The translations under genes were made by a program, and so were the position numbers. DNA of 64,000 nucleotides from NCBI GenBank assembly GCA_023447635.1, contig JAEXNA010000221.1, forward strand, positions 1 through 64,000. Direction: 5' to 3'. This DNA comes from Vulcanimicrobiota bacterium (lineage in GTDB: Bacteria; Vulcanimicrobiota; Xenobia; Xenobiales; JADMJV01). Shown here piece by piece: positions 7,414 through 16,446 of the stretch. Position 1 is the stretch's first letter, and each line of letters starts with the position of its first letter. The notes under the pieces are model-generated. The model was not told the origin of the DNA. It made no database searches and saw only the letters and a list, made by a program, of their open reading frames with translations.

Positions 7414-8976
7414 CTACACCCAAAGGTCCCAGCGCTGGAACACCACCACGTGCACCGCCACGCAAAGGTTGGCCACCGCATGCGCCACCACCGCGTCGCT
7501 CAGCCGGTTGCGGAACGTTCCTGCGTAGGCAAAGGCCACCCCCGCCACCAACCCCGCGAACCAGGCCTGATGCAGCAACCCGAAGGCCAGAGAGCTGACC
7601 GCCACGGCCTTGAGCGGCAGCGAGTCGAACCGCACCGCCGTAAAGTCCTCCGCCTGCAACCGGCGCAGCAGATAGCCGCGGAAGGCCAACTCCTCGACCA
7701 CCGGCACCAGAAACACCGAACCGATCAGGCGGGCGAGTAGCCATATCGCCGCGATATTCTCCGGTAAGTGGTGCCTGGGATCGTCCGCCTCGCCCACCGG
7801 GACTAGCCCAATCCACAGAACGTAGACCAGCACCCCTAGCGGTAAGGTACGAAAGTCCGGCGCGCTCCACAGCCCAAGCCTGGCGTACCGCCTGGCAAAC
7901 CCCAGCAGCAGCCCCGCCACCAGCAGGCTCCGCACCGGGTACAGCACGTCCACCTCGGACACGAACGCCGCGAACAGCAGGGTCAAGAATAGCTGCAGCG
8001 CCAGCGGCGCCAGGAACGGCAGCGAGGGAAACTCGTGGGCCTGTCCGCGAGAGCGATGGAACAGCTTGAACTTTTCGACCACCGCCAGAAAGCCGAAGCC
8101 CAGGAAGACGAAGGCGATCCAGCCGCCCCGCGAGTGAAACGCCTCCAGCGCGACCTCGGGAGAAACGTAGGCGCCAAGTAGCAGTAAGCAGGCCAGCCGC
8201 ACCCCGTTCCCCACATAGCTCAGACCCGCTGCCAGCGGCAGCATCACCAGAGCTCCGGGAAAACGTAGCTCCCGACGACGCACGACCATATAGATAGTCA
8301 AAAAGACCAGAATCAGCCCGATCCCCTCGAATCCGGAACAGTGGTAGCCCACCTGCACGACGAAGGACGATAGGCCCATGGTGCCTTTGGTCGCGTCCAC
8401 CTGGGGATGAAAACCCAGGACCCCAAGAACTCCCGTGCAGATCTTGATCGACCCGTTGATCAGGGCGTCCGAGGTCAGCGGACTTCGACCTCGCTCGGCG
8501 GCAAGGATCAGCAGATACACCAGCATCCCGTACCCGCCGTAACGCCGGGCCAGCGGCCACCAGATGCCGGGCGGCAGCAAACAGCTCAGCCAGCTGAGCC
8601 CAAAGGCGCCCCCCAGCAGGGTCAGGGCGCCCAGCCCCAGCGCGACCGACTCGGTCAGGCAGAGGAGAAGTAATCCGCGAAAGCTCAGCGCTAGCACTCC
8701 TGCCGACAGAACGTGCAGCGCCAGCGCCCGCCCAAAGCCGGGCCGGGGCGGCAGCGTCGGCAGGCGGCGCCACACGGCGTAGGCCGCCACGCCCGTGGTG
8801 ACCGCCAGCAGCGCCAGCTTTAGCAGCGGCAGCTTGATGGTACGGTAGACTAGCCAGCGCCCCTCGATAGAAAGCTCGCTGATCAGGCCCAACTCTAAAG
8901 CGAGCAGCAGAAAGCAGCCCGCCCAGCGCAGCCAGGCGCGGCGTTGGTCCGGATCAGGGGCAAAGAGGCGGGACAT
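7414..8976 (-). CDS. xrtE: Exosortase E / CPBP-protease fusion (VPEID-CTERM system)
   Basis: The 520-residue polytopic membrane protein joins two domains. The exosortase half carries the catalytic triad Cys213 (YHCSGFEG), Arg260 (NGVRLACL) and His281 (FHSRGG). The C-terminal half is a CPBP intramembrane protease with the EExxxR motif (VVEELAFRG, residues 428-433), His469 (FGLLHQ) and His499 (VVAHAVANL). This exact fusion defines the VPEID-CTERM system. The ATG at 8976 was chosen because upstream sequence in frame lies antisense to the phosphatase gene. The cognate substrate follows at 6456-7289 and a second lies at 57433-58191. It cleaves C-terminal sorting signals in the inner membrane; the protease half may complete maturation. 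Confidence 0.95.
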   Translation of the reverse strand: MSRLFAPDPDQRRAWLRWAGCFLLLALELGLISELSIEGRWLVYRTIKLPLLKLALLAVTTGVAAYAVWRRLPTLPPRPGFGRALALHVLSAGVLALSFRGLLLLCLTESVALGLGALTLLGGAFGLSWLSCLLPPGIWWPLARRYGGYGMLVYLLILAAERGRSPLTSDALINGSIKICTGVLGVLGFHPQVDATKGTMGLSSFVVQVGYHCSGFEGIGLILVFLTIYMVVRRRELRFPGALVMLPLAAGLSYVGNGVRLACLLLLGAYVSPEVALEAFHSRGGWIAFVFLGFGFLAVVEKFKLFHRSRGQAHEFPSLPFLAPLALQLFLTLLFAAFVSEVDVLYPVRSLLVAGLLLGFARRYARLGLWSAPDFRTLPLGVLVYVLWIGLVPVGEADDPRHHLPENIAAIWLLARLIGSVFLVPVVEELAFRGYLLRRLQAEDFTAVRFDSLPLKAVAVSSLAFGLLHQAWFAGLVAGVAFAYAGTFRNRLSDAVVAHAVANLCVAVHVVVFQRWDLWV

Positions 8977-9093
8977 AGGCAACCCTTTTAGGCTCGGCCG
9001 ATCCGCCGTCCTCCTGAAGCCCTTTCTCCACGGGTGCCGGTGGGCAAGTCCGTCCTGGCAGGTGTTCCCCGGGCCAACGCTAAGCCGCCCGCC

Positions 9094-9531
9094 ATGCCTC
9101 GCTTTTTCCCAGCGCTGCAGGTCTCGCTCGAGCTGTTTCGCGGGCCCCAGCCCGATTTTGAAGACATGCTGCACCTGAAATCCCACGGGGTCCGGGCGCT
9201 GGTCAACCTTCGCCGCGAAGCCACCGAAAGCGAATTCTTCGCCCGCCAGGCCGGGCTGGAATATCTGCACCTGGCGGTGGAAGACTGGAATATTCCGCAG
9301 GAAGGCCAGATCCGCGAATTTTTGCAGTTCCTGAATATTCCGCAGAATCGACCCGCCCTGATCCATTGCGCCATGGGCGTAGGCAGAACCGGAACCTTCG
9401 TCGCCTGTTACAGAGTGGCCAAAGGTATGACCGCCGACGACGCCATCCGCATGACCAACGACGAATCGCCCCTGCGCGGCGTGACCATGAACCGACTCCA
9501 GCAGGACTTCGTCCGCAGCTTCCGGCCCTGA
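9094..9531 (+). CDS. Dual-specificity / PTP-like protein phosphatase
   Basis: The product is a small protein of 145 residues (from the ATG at 9094) with the cysteine phosphatase P-loop HCAMGVGRTGTF, matching CX5R. An Asp-containing loop precedes it (LAVEDWNIPQEGQI), which could supply the general acid. The opening segment resembles fused or stand-alone DSP phosphatases. A GTG start at 9034 is also possible and would add 20 residues. It diverges from the exosortase gene and is followed closely by an O-antigen-ligase-like gene. In EPS loci such phosphatases often counteract BY-kinases. Two BY-kinase-like proteins are encoded at 24381-26096 and 38263-39066, though a partnership is inference. Confidence 0.85.
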   Translation: MPRFFPALQVSLELFRGPQPDFEDMLHLKSHGVRALVNLRREATESEFFARQAGLEYLHLAVEDWNIPQEGQIREFLQFLNIPQNRPALIHCAMGVGRTGTFVACYRVAKGMTADDAIRMTNDESPLRGVTMNRLQQDFVRSFRP

Positions 9532-9578
9532 CGCACTCCCAGATAAAGACCGTTTCTGAACCTAACGCCCTTCCGCCC

Positions 9579-11987
9579 TTGTCTTCTCTCAATCGACCCC
9601 GCTTCTGGCTCCACCACATCGGCCTGCTGGCCCCGCTGCTCTGCCTGGCCGGGACGGTCGCCGTCTACTCCACCGCCCTGAACCCCGGCCTCCCGCTGCT
9701 CCTGGCCAACGCGCTGGCCGCCCTATTCTGCGCCTGGCGGCTGCTCTCGTCCCGCCGTCCGTTCTACCATCCCGGGCTCGATATTTTGCTGGCCCTGGCC
9801 CTCTGGGCCGCCCTCTCGGCCACCACCGCGCTCGACCCTTATCTGGCCCAGCGCAGCCTGGCTACCGGGGTCGGCGGCTGCGGGCTGACCCTGGGCCTGG
9901 TGGTCGCCATCCGCTCTTCCAGGGACTGGAAGCTCGCCGCCTACGGGCTGGTCGGCTTCACCGCCCTGGCCTCGATAGCCGCCTGGCCCGCCGCCTTCGC
10001 CGTGGCGCGCCAGACCGGCCACCTGCCCGCCCTGACCGGCACCTACAACAACCCCGACGCTTTCTCCATCCTGCCCCTGAGCGGCTTCTGCCTCGGTTTC
10101 GGCCTGCTGGCCCGGCGACGCGGCGCCGGGACCGGTCTGATGCTGGCCCTGCTCGGGGTGCTGGCCCTGTCGCTGGCCGCCACCGGATGCCGCTCTGCCC
10201 TGCTGGGCGCAACGCTGGGACTGGGCCTCTCCTTCGCGCTTATGGCGACCCACCGCAGCCGCCGTCTCGCCAAGGCCCGCCCTCTGATGATGGCGCTGCC
10301 GATCGTGGTCGTGATGGCGCTGCTGCCGCTCTCGAACTTTGGCCTCTCCGGCCTGGACAAAATCTCCCGCACCTTCAACGACGCCGCCTTGCGCAACGAA
10401 GCGACCCGCCTGGAAGTGGCCTACTACGGATGGCGCGCGGTAGCCCAGCACGCCGTGCTGGGCGCCGGACCCGGCTGCTTCGGCCTGGCCTATCAAACCG
10501 TCCGTCCCGACCCTCACCCCGACGACTACATCAATCTGGCCCACAACGACCATATCGAAATGGCGGTCGAACTGGGCTTCCCCGGTCTGCTGCTATGGGC
10601 AGCCGCGCTGGCCGCCGCTGCCCACAAAGCTTACGACGGGCTCCTGCACGGACGCCGCCCCGCCGAAGCTGCCGGCCTGCTGGCCGCCCTGGCCGCGCTG
10701 ATCGTCTTCGCCTTCTTCAACTTCATCGTGAGCGAGCGCCCCTCGTTCTGGGTCCAGTGCTACCTTCTGGGGTTGGCCTACGCCTTCCCCAGCGAGCGCT
10801 CGGCCCGCCCCGAACCCAAGCTCGCCCGCCTGCTCTTGACCTTGCCGCTGCTCGCCCTGGCGCTCTGGGGGGTCACCTTCGCAGCCCGCCTCCTGCAGGC
10901 CGACAGCTACGCCGCCACGGCGCGCGGGCAGGCCGAAGGGCTGCTCTTCGAAAGCTCCGCCGGCGCCTGGGACCAGGCTATCGCCCTGCAGCCCGAGCGC
11001 GCCGCCTTCCGCCAGTCGCGCGCCGAAGTCGCCCGCAAACTGGCCACCCTGGGCGTTTATAGCGAGGCGCCGGTGGTCGAACGCCAACTCCGCTCCGCCC
11101 TGCTGGCCAGCCCCGCCAACACCGGGGTGATGGTGCAGCTGGCCCTCTGGTTAGCCCAGAGGGGGGAAACCAAAGAGGCCAAAGCGCTCCTCGACCAGGC
11201 CTCGCGCCTGGCGCCCGGCAGCCCCATGCTGAAACGCCGACGTCAGGAGCTAGCGGTCGGCCAGGGCCGCTGGGCCGAAGCCGCCGCCCAGGCCTGGGCG
11301 GCCTACAAGACCACGGGCCAGGGCCTCACCTCTCTGGCCGAACTGGTCATCGCCGCCGAACTTGCCAACCCCGGCGCGGGCTGTGCCTTGCTTCGAGAGT
11401 GGACCCGAACCCCCAACGAGCGGTCGAGCCTTCTCTGGCAAGAGCTGTTCCGGCAGACCGAGACCCGAAAACTTGGCGCCCCCCGGCTGAGTTTTGCCCT
11501 GCTCAGGGTCGAACTGTCCCCTACCGATCTGTGCGCCAAGCTGGCTCTGGCCCAGGCAGCGGCCCAAGGCCCGGGCGGGGTCGAGCAGCAGTTTCAGATC
11601 CTGGGCAAAGCGCTGGCCGAAGCCTCCCTGACCACGGACCGCTCGCCCTGCCTGGAACCCGCGCTCCTGCTTTGGACCAGCCGGGCCGTCGATCGGGGGC
11701 AAGTGGCCGCCGCCCAAGAGCGGCTGGGCGGGATTCTGCAGGACCAGCCCCGGCTCCACCGGGTCCGTCTGCGCCTGGCCGACCTGCTGGCGGTCCAGGG
11801 TCAACGCGCCGAAGCCACCGCCCTGCTCAAAGACGGCCTGAGCTTCGACAACAGCTCCGTCGATCTGCACCTGGGGCTCGCCCGCCTTTACCGCGCCGGC
11901 GGCTCGGCCGACCTGGCCCGAGCCTACGCCAGGGATGCCCTACGCCTGGACCCTACCAGTCAGGAAGCCAAATCGCTGCTTAAATAG
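9579..11987 (+). CDS. O-antigen ligase/polymerase-like membrane protein with C-terminal TPR region
   Basis: The N-terminal half has about eleven hydrophobic segments and the Wzy_C/WaaL signature region (GAGPGCFGLAYQ, then YINLAHNDHIEMAVELGFPG). The C-terminal half (about residues 440-800) is Ala/Leu-rich helical repeat sequence of TPR type. The enzyme likely joins or polymerises lipid-linked glycan at the periplasmic face, with the TPR domain outside. No ATG is available, and the TTG at 9579 is my best guess for the start. A paralogue with the same architecture lies at 18805-21282 on the opposite strand. Confidence 0.85.
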   Translation: MSSLNRPRFWLHHIGLLAPLLCLAGTVAVYSTALNPGLPLLLANALAALFCAWRLLSSRRPFYHPGLDILLALALWAALSATTALDPYLAQRSLATGVGGCGLTLGLVVAIRSSRDWKLAAYGLVGFTALASIAAWPAAFAVARQTGHLPALTGTYNNPDAFSILPLSGFCLGFGLLARRRGAGTGLMLALLGVLALSLAATGCRSALLGATLGLGLSFALMATHRSRRLAKARPLMMALPIVVVMALLPLSNFGLSGLDKISRTFNDAALRNEATRLEVAYYGWRAVAQHAVLGAGPGCFGLAYQTVRPDPHPDDYINLAHNDHIEMAVELGFPGLLLWAAALAAAAHKAYDGLLHGRRPAEAAGLLAALAALIVFAFFNFIVSERPSFWVQCYLLGLAYAFPSERSARPEPKLARLLLTLPLLALALWGVTFAARLLQADSYAATARGQAEGLLFESSAGAWDQAIALQPERAAFRQSRAEVARKLATLGVYSEAPVVERQLRSALLASPANTGVMVQLALWLAQRGETKEAKALLDQASRLAPGSPMLKRRRQELAVGQGRWAEAAAQAWAAYKTTGQGLTSLAELVIAAELANPGAGCALLREWTRTPNERSSLLWQELFRQTETRKLGAPRLSFALLRVELSPTDLCAKLALAQAAAQGPGGVEQQFQILGKALAEASLTTDRSPCLEPALLLWTSRAVDRGQVAAAQERLGGILQDQPRLHRVRLRLADLLAVQGQRAEATALLKDGLSFDNSSVDLHLGLARLYRAGGSADLARAYARDALRLDPTSQEAKSLLK

Positions 11988-12095
11988 TTCAACAAGACTT
12001 ATTCAAGGATGTACAAGACGTACACACCCTGGCATAAGCCAACACTAGCCCAACTCGTCTAAAAAGCCGCATCTTCGCCGACCACAATGCTCAGC

Positions 12096-12710
12096 ATGAA
12101 GAAACTTCTCTTCTGGCTGGCCTTGTGTGGAGCCGCCGCTGCTCAACCTGTTGTCTCTTCCGCACAACTCGACCAACTGGTCCTCCCCGTCCCTGACGGA
12201 TGGTACCGCGTGCAAGACCCCACTCACGGGGACAAACTGGTTCTGGCCAGCGACGGCCCGGCCGACCGCCAGGCCCTGCTCCTGATCACCCGGGCGCCTG
12301 CCCAGAACCGCACCCTCGACGGCGTCCTGAAAGCGGAAAAGACCTACGTGGTCACCCGCATGAACGGCGTCCTGGGCACTACCGGACGCACCACCGTCGG
12401 GGAACTGCCGGCCGTTCAACTCGACTACAGCGGCGCCTCGACCGTGGCCGGCAACGGCCCTCGCGACTTCCAGCGCACGGTGATCCAGAAGGGCGACGAC
12501 TTCTACATCTTGCAAGCCGTCGCGCCGGCCGGGGTACTCTCCGACCACAGCGCGACGCTGCAGGGCGTCTACGACGACCTCTCCTGGTCCGAGGAGAGCC
12601 TGCAAGACGCCGGGTCCGAGGCCGCTTCGATGGAAGAATCCGCCGTCGACTCCCCCGCGCCGTTGCCGGAACAGCCCGCCGAACCTGGTGGGGAAAGCGT
12701 AGGTCCGTGA
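12096..12710 (+). CDS. Secreted protein of unknown function (PsbP/DUF1795-like pattern)
   Basis: A signal peptide (MKKLLFWLALCGAAAA) precedes a mature domain of about 150 residues. An Asp/Glu/Ser/Pro-rich tail follows. The pattern LVLPVPDGWYRVQDP, DFQRTVIQKGDDFYIL and the ending VYDDLSW recalls small PsbP-like/DUF1795 lipid-interacting folds, but the match is weak. An ATG three codons upstream (12087) is an alternative start. The stop codon overlaps the GTG start of the FecR-domain gene, so the two are translationally coupled and probably cooperate at the envelope. Confidence 0.6.
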   Translation: MKKLLFWLALCGAAAAQPVVSSAQLDQLVLPVPDGWYRVQDPTHGDKLVLASDGPADRQALLLITRAPAQNRTLDGVLKAEKTYVVTRMNGVLGTTGRTTVGELPAVQLDYSGASTVAGNGPRDFQRTVIQKGDDFYILQAVAPAGVLSDHSATLQGVYDDLSWSEESLQDAGSEAASMEESAVDSPAPLPEQPAEPGGESVGP

Positions 12711-13654
12711 GGGCCCGGGGCATCGTGGGGGTCACATGTCTCGGCTTGCTTTGCTTCGCCTATCCAACTTTTGCCAACTCCGGGCCGCCCGGGGCGGTTC
12801 GCCAGGAGGCGGCCAGCGGTCAGGTGCTGGCCAGCCGTGACGGCCAGGTCTGGGCCGCGCTGCAGGCCCCGACCCTGCAGCCGGGCGATCGGGTTCGCAC
12901 CGGACCCGACGGCCAGACTGTCCTCCACTTCTCCAGCGGCGACCGGATTCGCCTGGCCCCTGGTTCGGAACTGGTCTGGCAGTCGACCCGCTCGGGCCGG
13001 ACCGAACTCGAACTGCAGCGAGGCCAGCTGTACGGCCAGGCCGCCGGTAACCTGCGGGTCGATACCGCCCGCTCGCGCACCACGGCCTCGCGAGGCGAAT
13101 TCTTCCTGCAAACTCAGACCGCAGGGGCCCGCCTGCAGGTGCTCGGCGGCAACGCCAGGCTGGTGTCCAAGGACGGCGACGCACCGCGCTATCCGGACCT
13201 GGGCCGCCTGCCTCCCGGCGTCGACGGACAAAAACTGCTGGGGCGACAGAACGCCACCGATCAGATGGTGGGCGACTTCGATCCCTCCGAAGACACCAGG
13301 CTGGCCGGGGGTCCCAGCAAGGGCAAGGACGCCGGGCCGCGCAAAGCGACCTCTAGCGAGGCTGTAGGCAGCTTTCACGAACTGCGACCCGATGCCGACA
13401 TCGTGGCGCCCACTCCCCCCGCTCCGCCCGTTGTCCAGGCCACGCCACCGGCCGTGGCCTCTCCTCCGCCCACCGTGGCGGTGGCACCCGCCGCGGCCGT
13501 GGGGGGAGGCACCTCTCCGTTCCTTTTTGGAGGGATCGGAGGGCTGGCGCTGGTGGGAGTGCTGACCGGAGTAACCCCCGGCGGGGACGACGACAACGAG
13601 GTCACGGTGCCGCCGGCCGAAAACCCGCCCGTGCCCTCGCCCTCGCGGTCTTAG
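12707..13654 (+). CDS. FecR-domain protein with Gly-rich C-terminal segment
   Basis: The protein has 315 residues. A signal peptide (cleavage near TFANS) is followed by a FecR domain (PGDRVRTGPDGQTVLHFSSG, LELQRGQLYG, TTASRGEFFLQT). A Pro/Ala/Val-rich linker and a Gly-rich hydrophobic segment (FLFGGIGGLALVGVL) come before an Asp-rich tail. The GTG start at 12707 overlaps the upstream stop (GTGA). In Gram-negative bacteria FecR domains outside iron regulation are common in surface-glycan loci. A protein of the same layout is encoded in mirror orientation at 17881-18717, on the other side of RiPP locus 1. Confidence 0.85.
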   Translation: MRARGIVGVTCLGLLCFAYPTFANSGPPGAVRQEAASGQVLASRDGQVWAALQAPTLQPGDRVRTGPDGQTVLHFSSGDRIRLAPGSELVWQSTRSGRTELELQRGQLYGQAAGNLRVDTARSRTTASRGEFFLQTQTAGARLQVLGGNARLVSKDGDAPRYPDLGRLPPGVDGQKLLGRQNATDQMVGDFDPSEDTRLAGGPSKGKDAGPRKATSSEAVGSFHELRPDADIVAPTPPAPPVVQATPPAVASPPPTVAVAPAAAVGGGTSPFLFGGIGGLALVGVLTGVTPGGDDDNEVTVPPAENPPVPSPSRS

Positions 13655-13664
13655 AGGCGTCGCC

Positions 13665-14564
13665 ATGCAACGTCGACAGTTTCTCAGCGGCCTCCTCGGC
13701 CTGGCCGGATGGGCTCTGACCGCTCAGGGAAGGGCGTTCGCCGCCGCCCAGAGCCTTCCGGGGCTCTCCCGGGTCGTCGGTAGCGACCTCGACTATCAAG
13801 CCGTCGAAGGCGATAGCCTGCTTTCCATCGCCCAGAGCCACGGGTTGGCCATCGAACACCTGGCCTTTGCCAACGGCTTCGCAGTGTCGGCCGCCCAGGT
13901 CGTCCCCGGCACCACTCTGCGCCTACCCAGACGTCGCATTCTGCCGCTCGATCCGCCGGCGGACGGACTGGTGCTCAACGTCCCCGAACGGGGCCTGTAC
14001 CGCTTCTCTCAGGGTGGGTTCCAGGAGTTCCTCCCGGTTGCCGTGGGCGCCCCGCCCGACACCCTGACCCCCCTGGGTCAGCACACCGTGGTGGAAAAGG
14101 TGGTCGATCCTACCTGGTACCCGCCGTCCTGGGCGGCCGACCGTCGGCCCGTGCCGCCCGGCCCCGACAACCCTCTGGGCGACCGCTGGCTGGGCCTGTC
14201 CGCTCCCCGGGTCGGCATTCACGGCACGAACAACCCGATCAACGTCGGCGGGTCGGTCACCCACGGCTGCATCCGCTGCTACCCCGACGACATCCGCCGC
14301 CTGTTCACCAACACCGCCGTCGGGACGACCGTCCGCATCGAATACGAAACGGCCAAATGGGGACGGGACAGCAGTGGGACCCTCTATCTGGCCAACTTCC
14401 CGGACCTTTACGGCCGCTCGGACTCGGTAGCTCGAGCGGGCAAACTGCTGAAGGGAGGCCCCGCCCAGGCCCTTCTGAGCGACCCGAACTTCCGGACCAA
14501 GCTGCAGATGACCCTGGGCTTAGCCCTCGATCTCGACGCGGAACTAGGGCGAGTTCAGGGGTAA
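13665..14564 (+). CDS. LysM plus YkuD L,D-transpeptidase, probably exported
   Basis: This 299-residue protein starts with a twin-arginine-like signal (MQRRQFLSGLLGLAGWAL). A LysM peptidoglycan-binding motif (about residues 45-90, EGDSLLSIAQSHGLAIEHL) and a YkuD domain (about 100-235) follow. The catalytic motif is complete: HGTNNPINVGGSVTHGCIRC. Enzymes of this class make 3-3 cross-links in peptidoglycan or attach proteins to it. The C-terminal 70 residues do not match a motif I know. It starts ten bases after the FecR gene and ends the plus-strand operon. A gene-poor gap of about 280 bases separates it from the converging B2 gene. Confidence 0.92.
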   Translation: MQRRQFLSGLLGLAGWALTAQGRAFAAAQSLPGLSRVVGSDLDYQAVEGDSLLSIAQSHGLAIEHLAFANGFAVSAAQVVPGTTLRLPRRRILPLDPPADGLVLNVPERGLYRFSQGGFQEFLPVAVGAPPDTLTPLGQHTVVEKVVDPTWYPPSWAADRRPVPPGPDNPLGDRWLGLSAPRVGIHGTNNPINVGGSVTHGCIRCYPDDIRRLFTNTAVGTTVRIEYETAKWGRDSSGTLYLANFPDLYGRSDSVARAGKLLKGGPAQALLSDPNFRTKLQMTLGLALDLDAELGRVQG

Positions 14565-14842
14565 AAAGGCTTGACCAAAAGATGACCCTTCAGGCTAAAA
14601 CTACGAACTATACCCTGCCCTTCCCTGGACACCAACCTGGACAAAACCGGATTCCGACCTGGAAATCTCCCAAATGGAGAAGCCCGGTCGACCCAGCGCC
14701 AACATCTACCCTGGTAGTAGTTGGGATAGGATCCAGCCGAGGGGTACCTCCCCGAGGATGTTCCGACCGCCCCCCAGGGACGGTGGGATACCGGACCGAC
14801 GTTCCGTTGAATAGGGTGGGGAAGGACGGGGGGACCGGCACG

Positions 14843-15292
14843 CTAGGTGTCCTGGCTCCAAGAATAACTGGAAAGAATCTGAAAGGTATGTTGCTCCGCT
14901 TCCCCCGTCACGAACATCTCGCCCACCCTCAGCCAGGCGTGGGCCTCCAACCCTTCCTCGCTAGGATGGCGACGGACGCCCAGCGACAAGGTATGCGGCA
15001 CGCCCTCCCGCTTCAGCAACGAGGCGGCCGCCAGGGCGCGATTCAGGCAGTTGGCGTTCCAGGGCACCCGGTCCGCCAACCCGTTCACCACCCTGGCGAC
15101 CCGCTGCACCGCGACCGGATCGCTCGCGTCCGGCGCCGCCGGACCGCCCAGAACTCCCAGCCGACCGGACCAAAACCGGAACGGTAAGCTCAGCACCACA
15201 GCCCGCCACACCGCCAGCAGCAGCAGCGCCCGCAGCGCCATCGCTCGCTCGGGTCGGGGCAAAGCCCAAAATCTCTTCAAGGAACTCCCCAT
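14843..15292 (-). CDS. Lasso-peptide-type B2 protease (transglutaminase-like), RiPP locus 1
   Basis: This 149-residue protein matches the McjB C-terminal/lasso B2 family of cysteine proteases that remove leader peptides. A hydrophobic N-terminal segment (about residues 18-38) precedes the catalytic region: Cys82 in NANCLNRAL and His118 in EAHAWLRVG. The ATG at 15292 has AAGGTGG just upstream. It is divergent to the nucleotidyltransferase gene and the two start codons overlap by one base. The PqqD protein at 17375 would supply precursor recognition. It is the first of two B2 copies; the other is at 33729-34142. Confidence 0.88.
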   Translation of the reverse strand: MGSSLKRFWALPRPERAMALRALLLLAVWRAVVLSLPFRFWSGRLGVLGGPAAPDASDPVAVQRVARVVNGLADRVPWNANCLNRALAAASLLKREGVPHTLSLGVRRHPSEEGLEAHAWLRVGEMFVTGEAEQHTFQILSSYSWSQDT

Positions 15293-16446
15293 TGAACCAC
15301 CTTCTTCCCCAGGCGACGCCGGCCGACACCGCCACCGAGAACCTTCTCGCCGTACTGTCACGCCACGCCCCTGACCGCTCGTTCTCGTCCGCCGATTGGC
15401 GGGGGATAGAGCAGGCGGCTCGGCGCTATCGGGTAGCCGGGCTCACCCTCGAGCGGCTTCGCCGGCACGGCCTATCGGCCCCGGCCGAAATCGACGCCGC
15501 CCTGCGCGACGAAGGCCGCGCCCTGGCTGCTCGGGCCGCGGGCAACTGGTGGCTATTCGACGGGATAGCTGCCGCGCTCACCGCGGCGGACATCCCCTTC
15601 ATCCGCCTCAAGGGGTCCCACCTGGCTCGCTGCGTCTACGAAAGCCCCAGCCACCGCTTCCAGCGCGATTTCGATATTCTGGTGCACAAAAAACATCTGA
15701 ACCAAGCTCAGAGCCAGATCGAGGCCTTAGGGTTCTATCGCAGTCAGGATTTCGAAGGCTACAACCTGACCTTCAAACGAGACGGCGTGCCTTTCAGCCT
15801 AGAGCTCCATTGGGACGTCCAGCGTCGGCCCTGGCTGTTCGACATAAAGGTCTCCGACCTGTGGCAACGAGCCGAGCCGGCTCCGGATGGCCAGGGACTG
15901 CGCCTTTCCCTGGAGGATGAGATCGCCTACCTTTGCCTGCACCTGTCCAAACATCGCTTTTGGAACGAAGTCATTCCGATGCTAGATATTTTAGAGCGGC
16001 TCCACGTCCAGGGAGAAAGAGTCTGCTACTCCTCTCTCAAGCGTCGGTTCGAAGATTGGCACGCACGGAAACCCGCCGCGCTGGTCCTCTCGGTGCTCAC
16101 GAAGCTTTTCCCTCGAGATACTCCGACCGAGCTTTCCCGGCTGCTCCCGCATCCTCCGTCGGCTCTCACGAACTACGCCTGCTGGCGTGTCAGCGCCCCG
16201 GACGATAGAAACTTAGAAGACCGCAAGCGCATGGTCCGAATCGCGACCTATCGCAAGCATCAGCGCCTTTGGTCCTCACTCCTGGACAGCGAACCAGGGA
16301 AGCCTCGGCGCTCTCGAGGAGAGAAAGTGGCACTGTTATTCGGCAAACTTGGGCGCCTGGGCCGCTCATTGACCCTGGCAGTTACCGGCGGCCGCCTCGA
16401 ACGGACGCGCCTGTCGCTGGAAAAGGAGCTCTGCGAATGGTGCTAG
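15292..16446 (+). CDS. PF14907-type nucleotidyltransferase family protein, RiPP locus 1
   Basis: This 384-residue protein has a nucleotidyltransferase signature: PFIRLKGSHLARCVYES followed by a paired acidic motif in FQRDFDILVHK. The long helical C-terminal part is typical of the family. The TTG start at 15292 has AAGGA eight bases upstream. Relatives occur with HprK-type kinases and B1/B2 proteins in RiPP loci. In some lasso systems of the paeninodin type, the kinase phosphorylates the precursor C-terminus and the nucleotidyltransferase extends the modification. Transfer of a nucleotide to a phosphorylated peptide is therefore a reasonable hypothesis here. Its stop overlaps the kinase gene start by ten bases. 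Confidence 0.85.
   Translation: MNHLLPQATPADTATENLLAVLSRHAPDRSFSSADWRGIEQAARRYRVAGLTLERLRRHGLSAPAEIDAALRDEGRALAARAAGNWWLFDGIAAALTAADIPFIRLKGSHLARCVYESPSHRFQRDFDILVHKKHLNQAQSQIEALGFYRSQDFEGYNLTFKRDGVPFSLELHWDVQRRPWLFDIKVSDLWQRAEPAPDGQGLRLSLEDEIAYLCLHLSKHRFWNEVIPMLDILERLHVQGERVCYSSLKRRFEDWHARKPAALVLSVLTKLFPRDTPTELSRLLPHPPSALTNYACWRVSAPDDRNLEDRKRMVRIATYRKHQRLWSSLLDSEPGKPRRSRGEKVALLFGKLGRLGRSLTLAVTGGRLERTRLSLEKELCEWC

Noticed and set aside
8977..9366. N-terminal extension of exosortase E
   Set aside because: It is antisense to the phosphatase gene, hydrophilic and not part of the exosortase family; the ATG at 8976 gives the normal length.
14565..14842. Possible small gene or second precursor between the YkuD and B2 genes
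   Set aside because: Frames on both strands read through but show no leader-like pattern, no ribosome site and odd composition. The gap looks like a non-coding convergent region.
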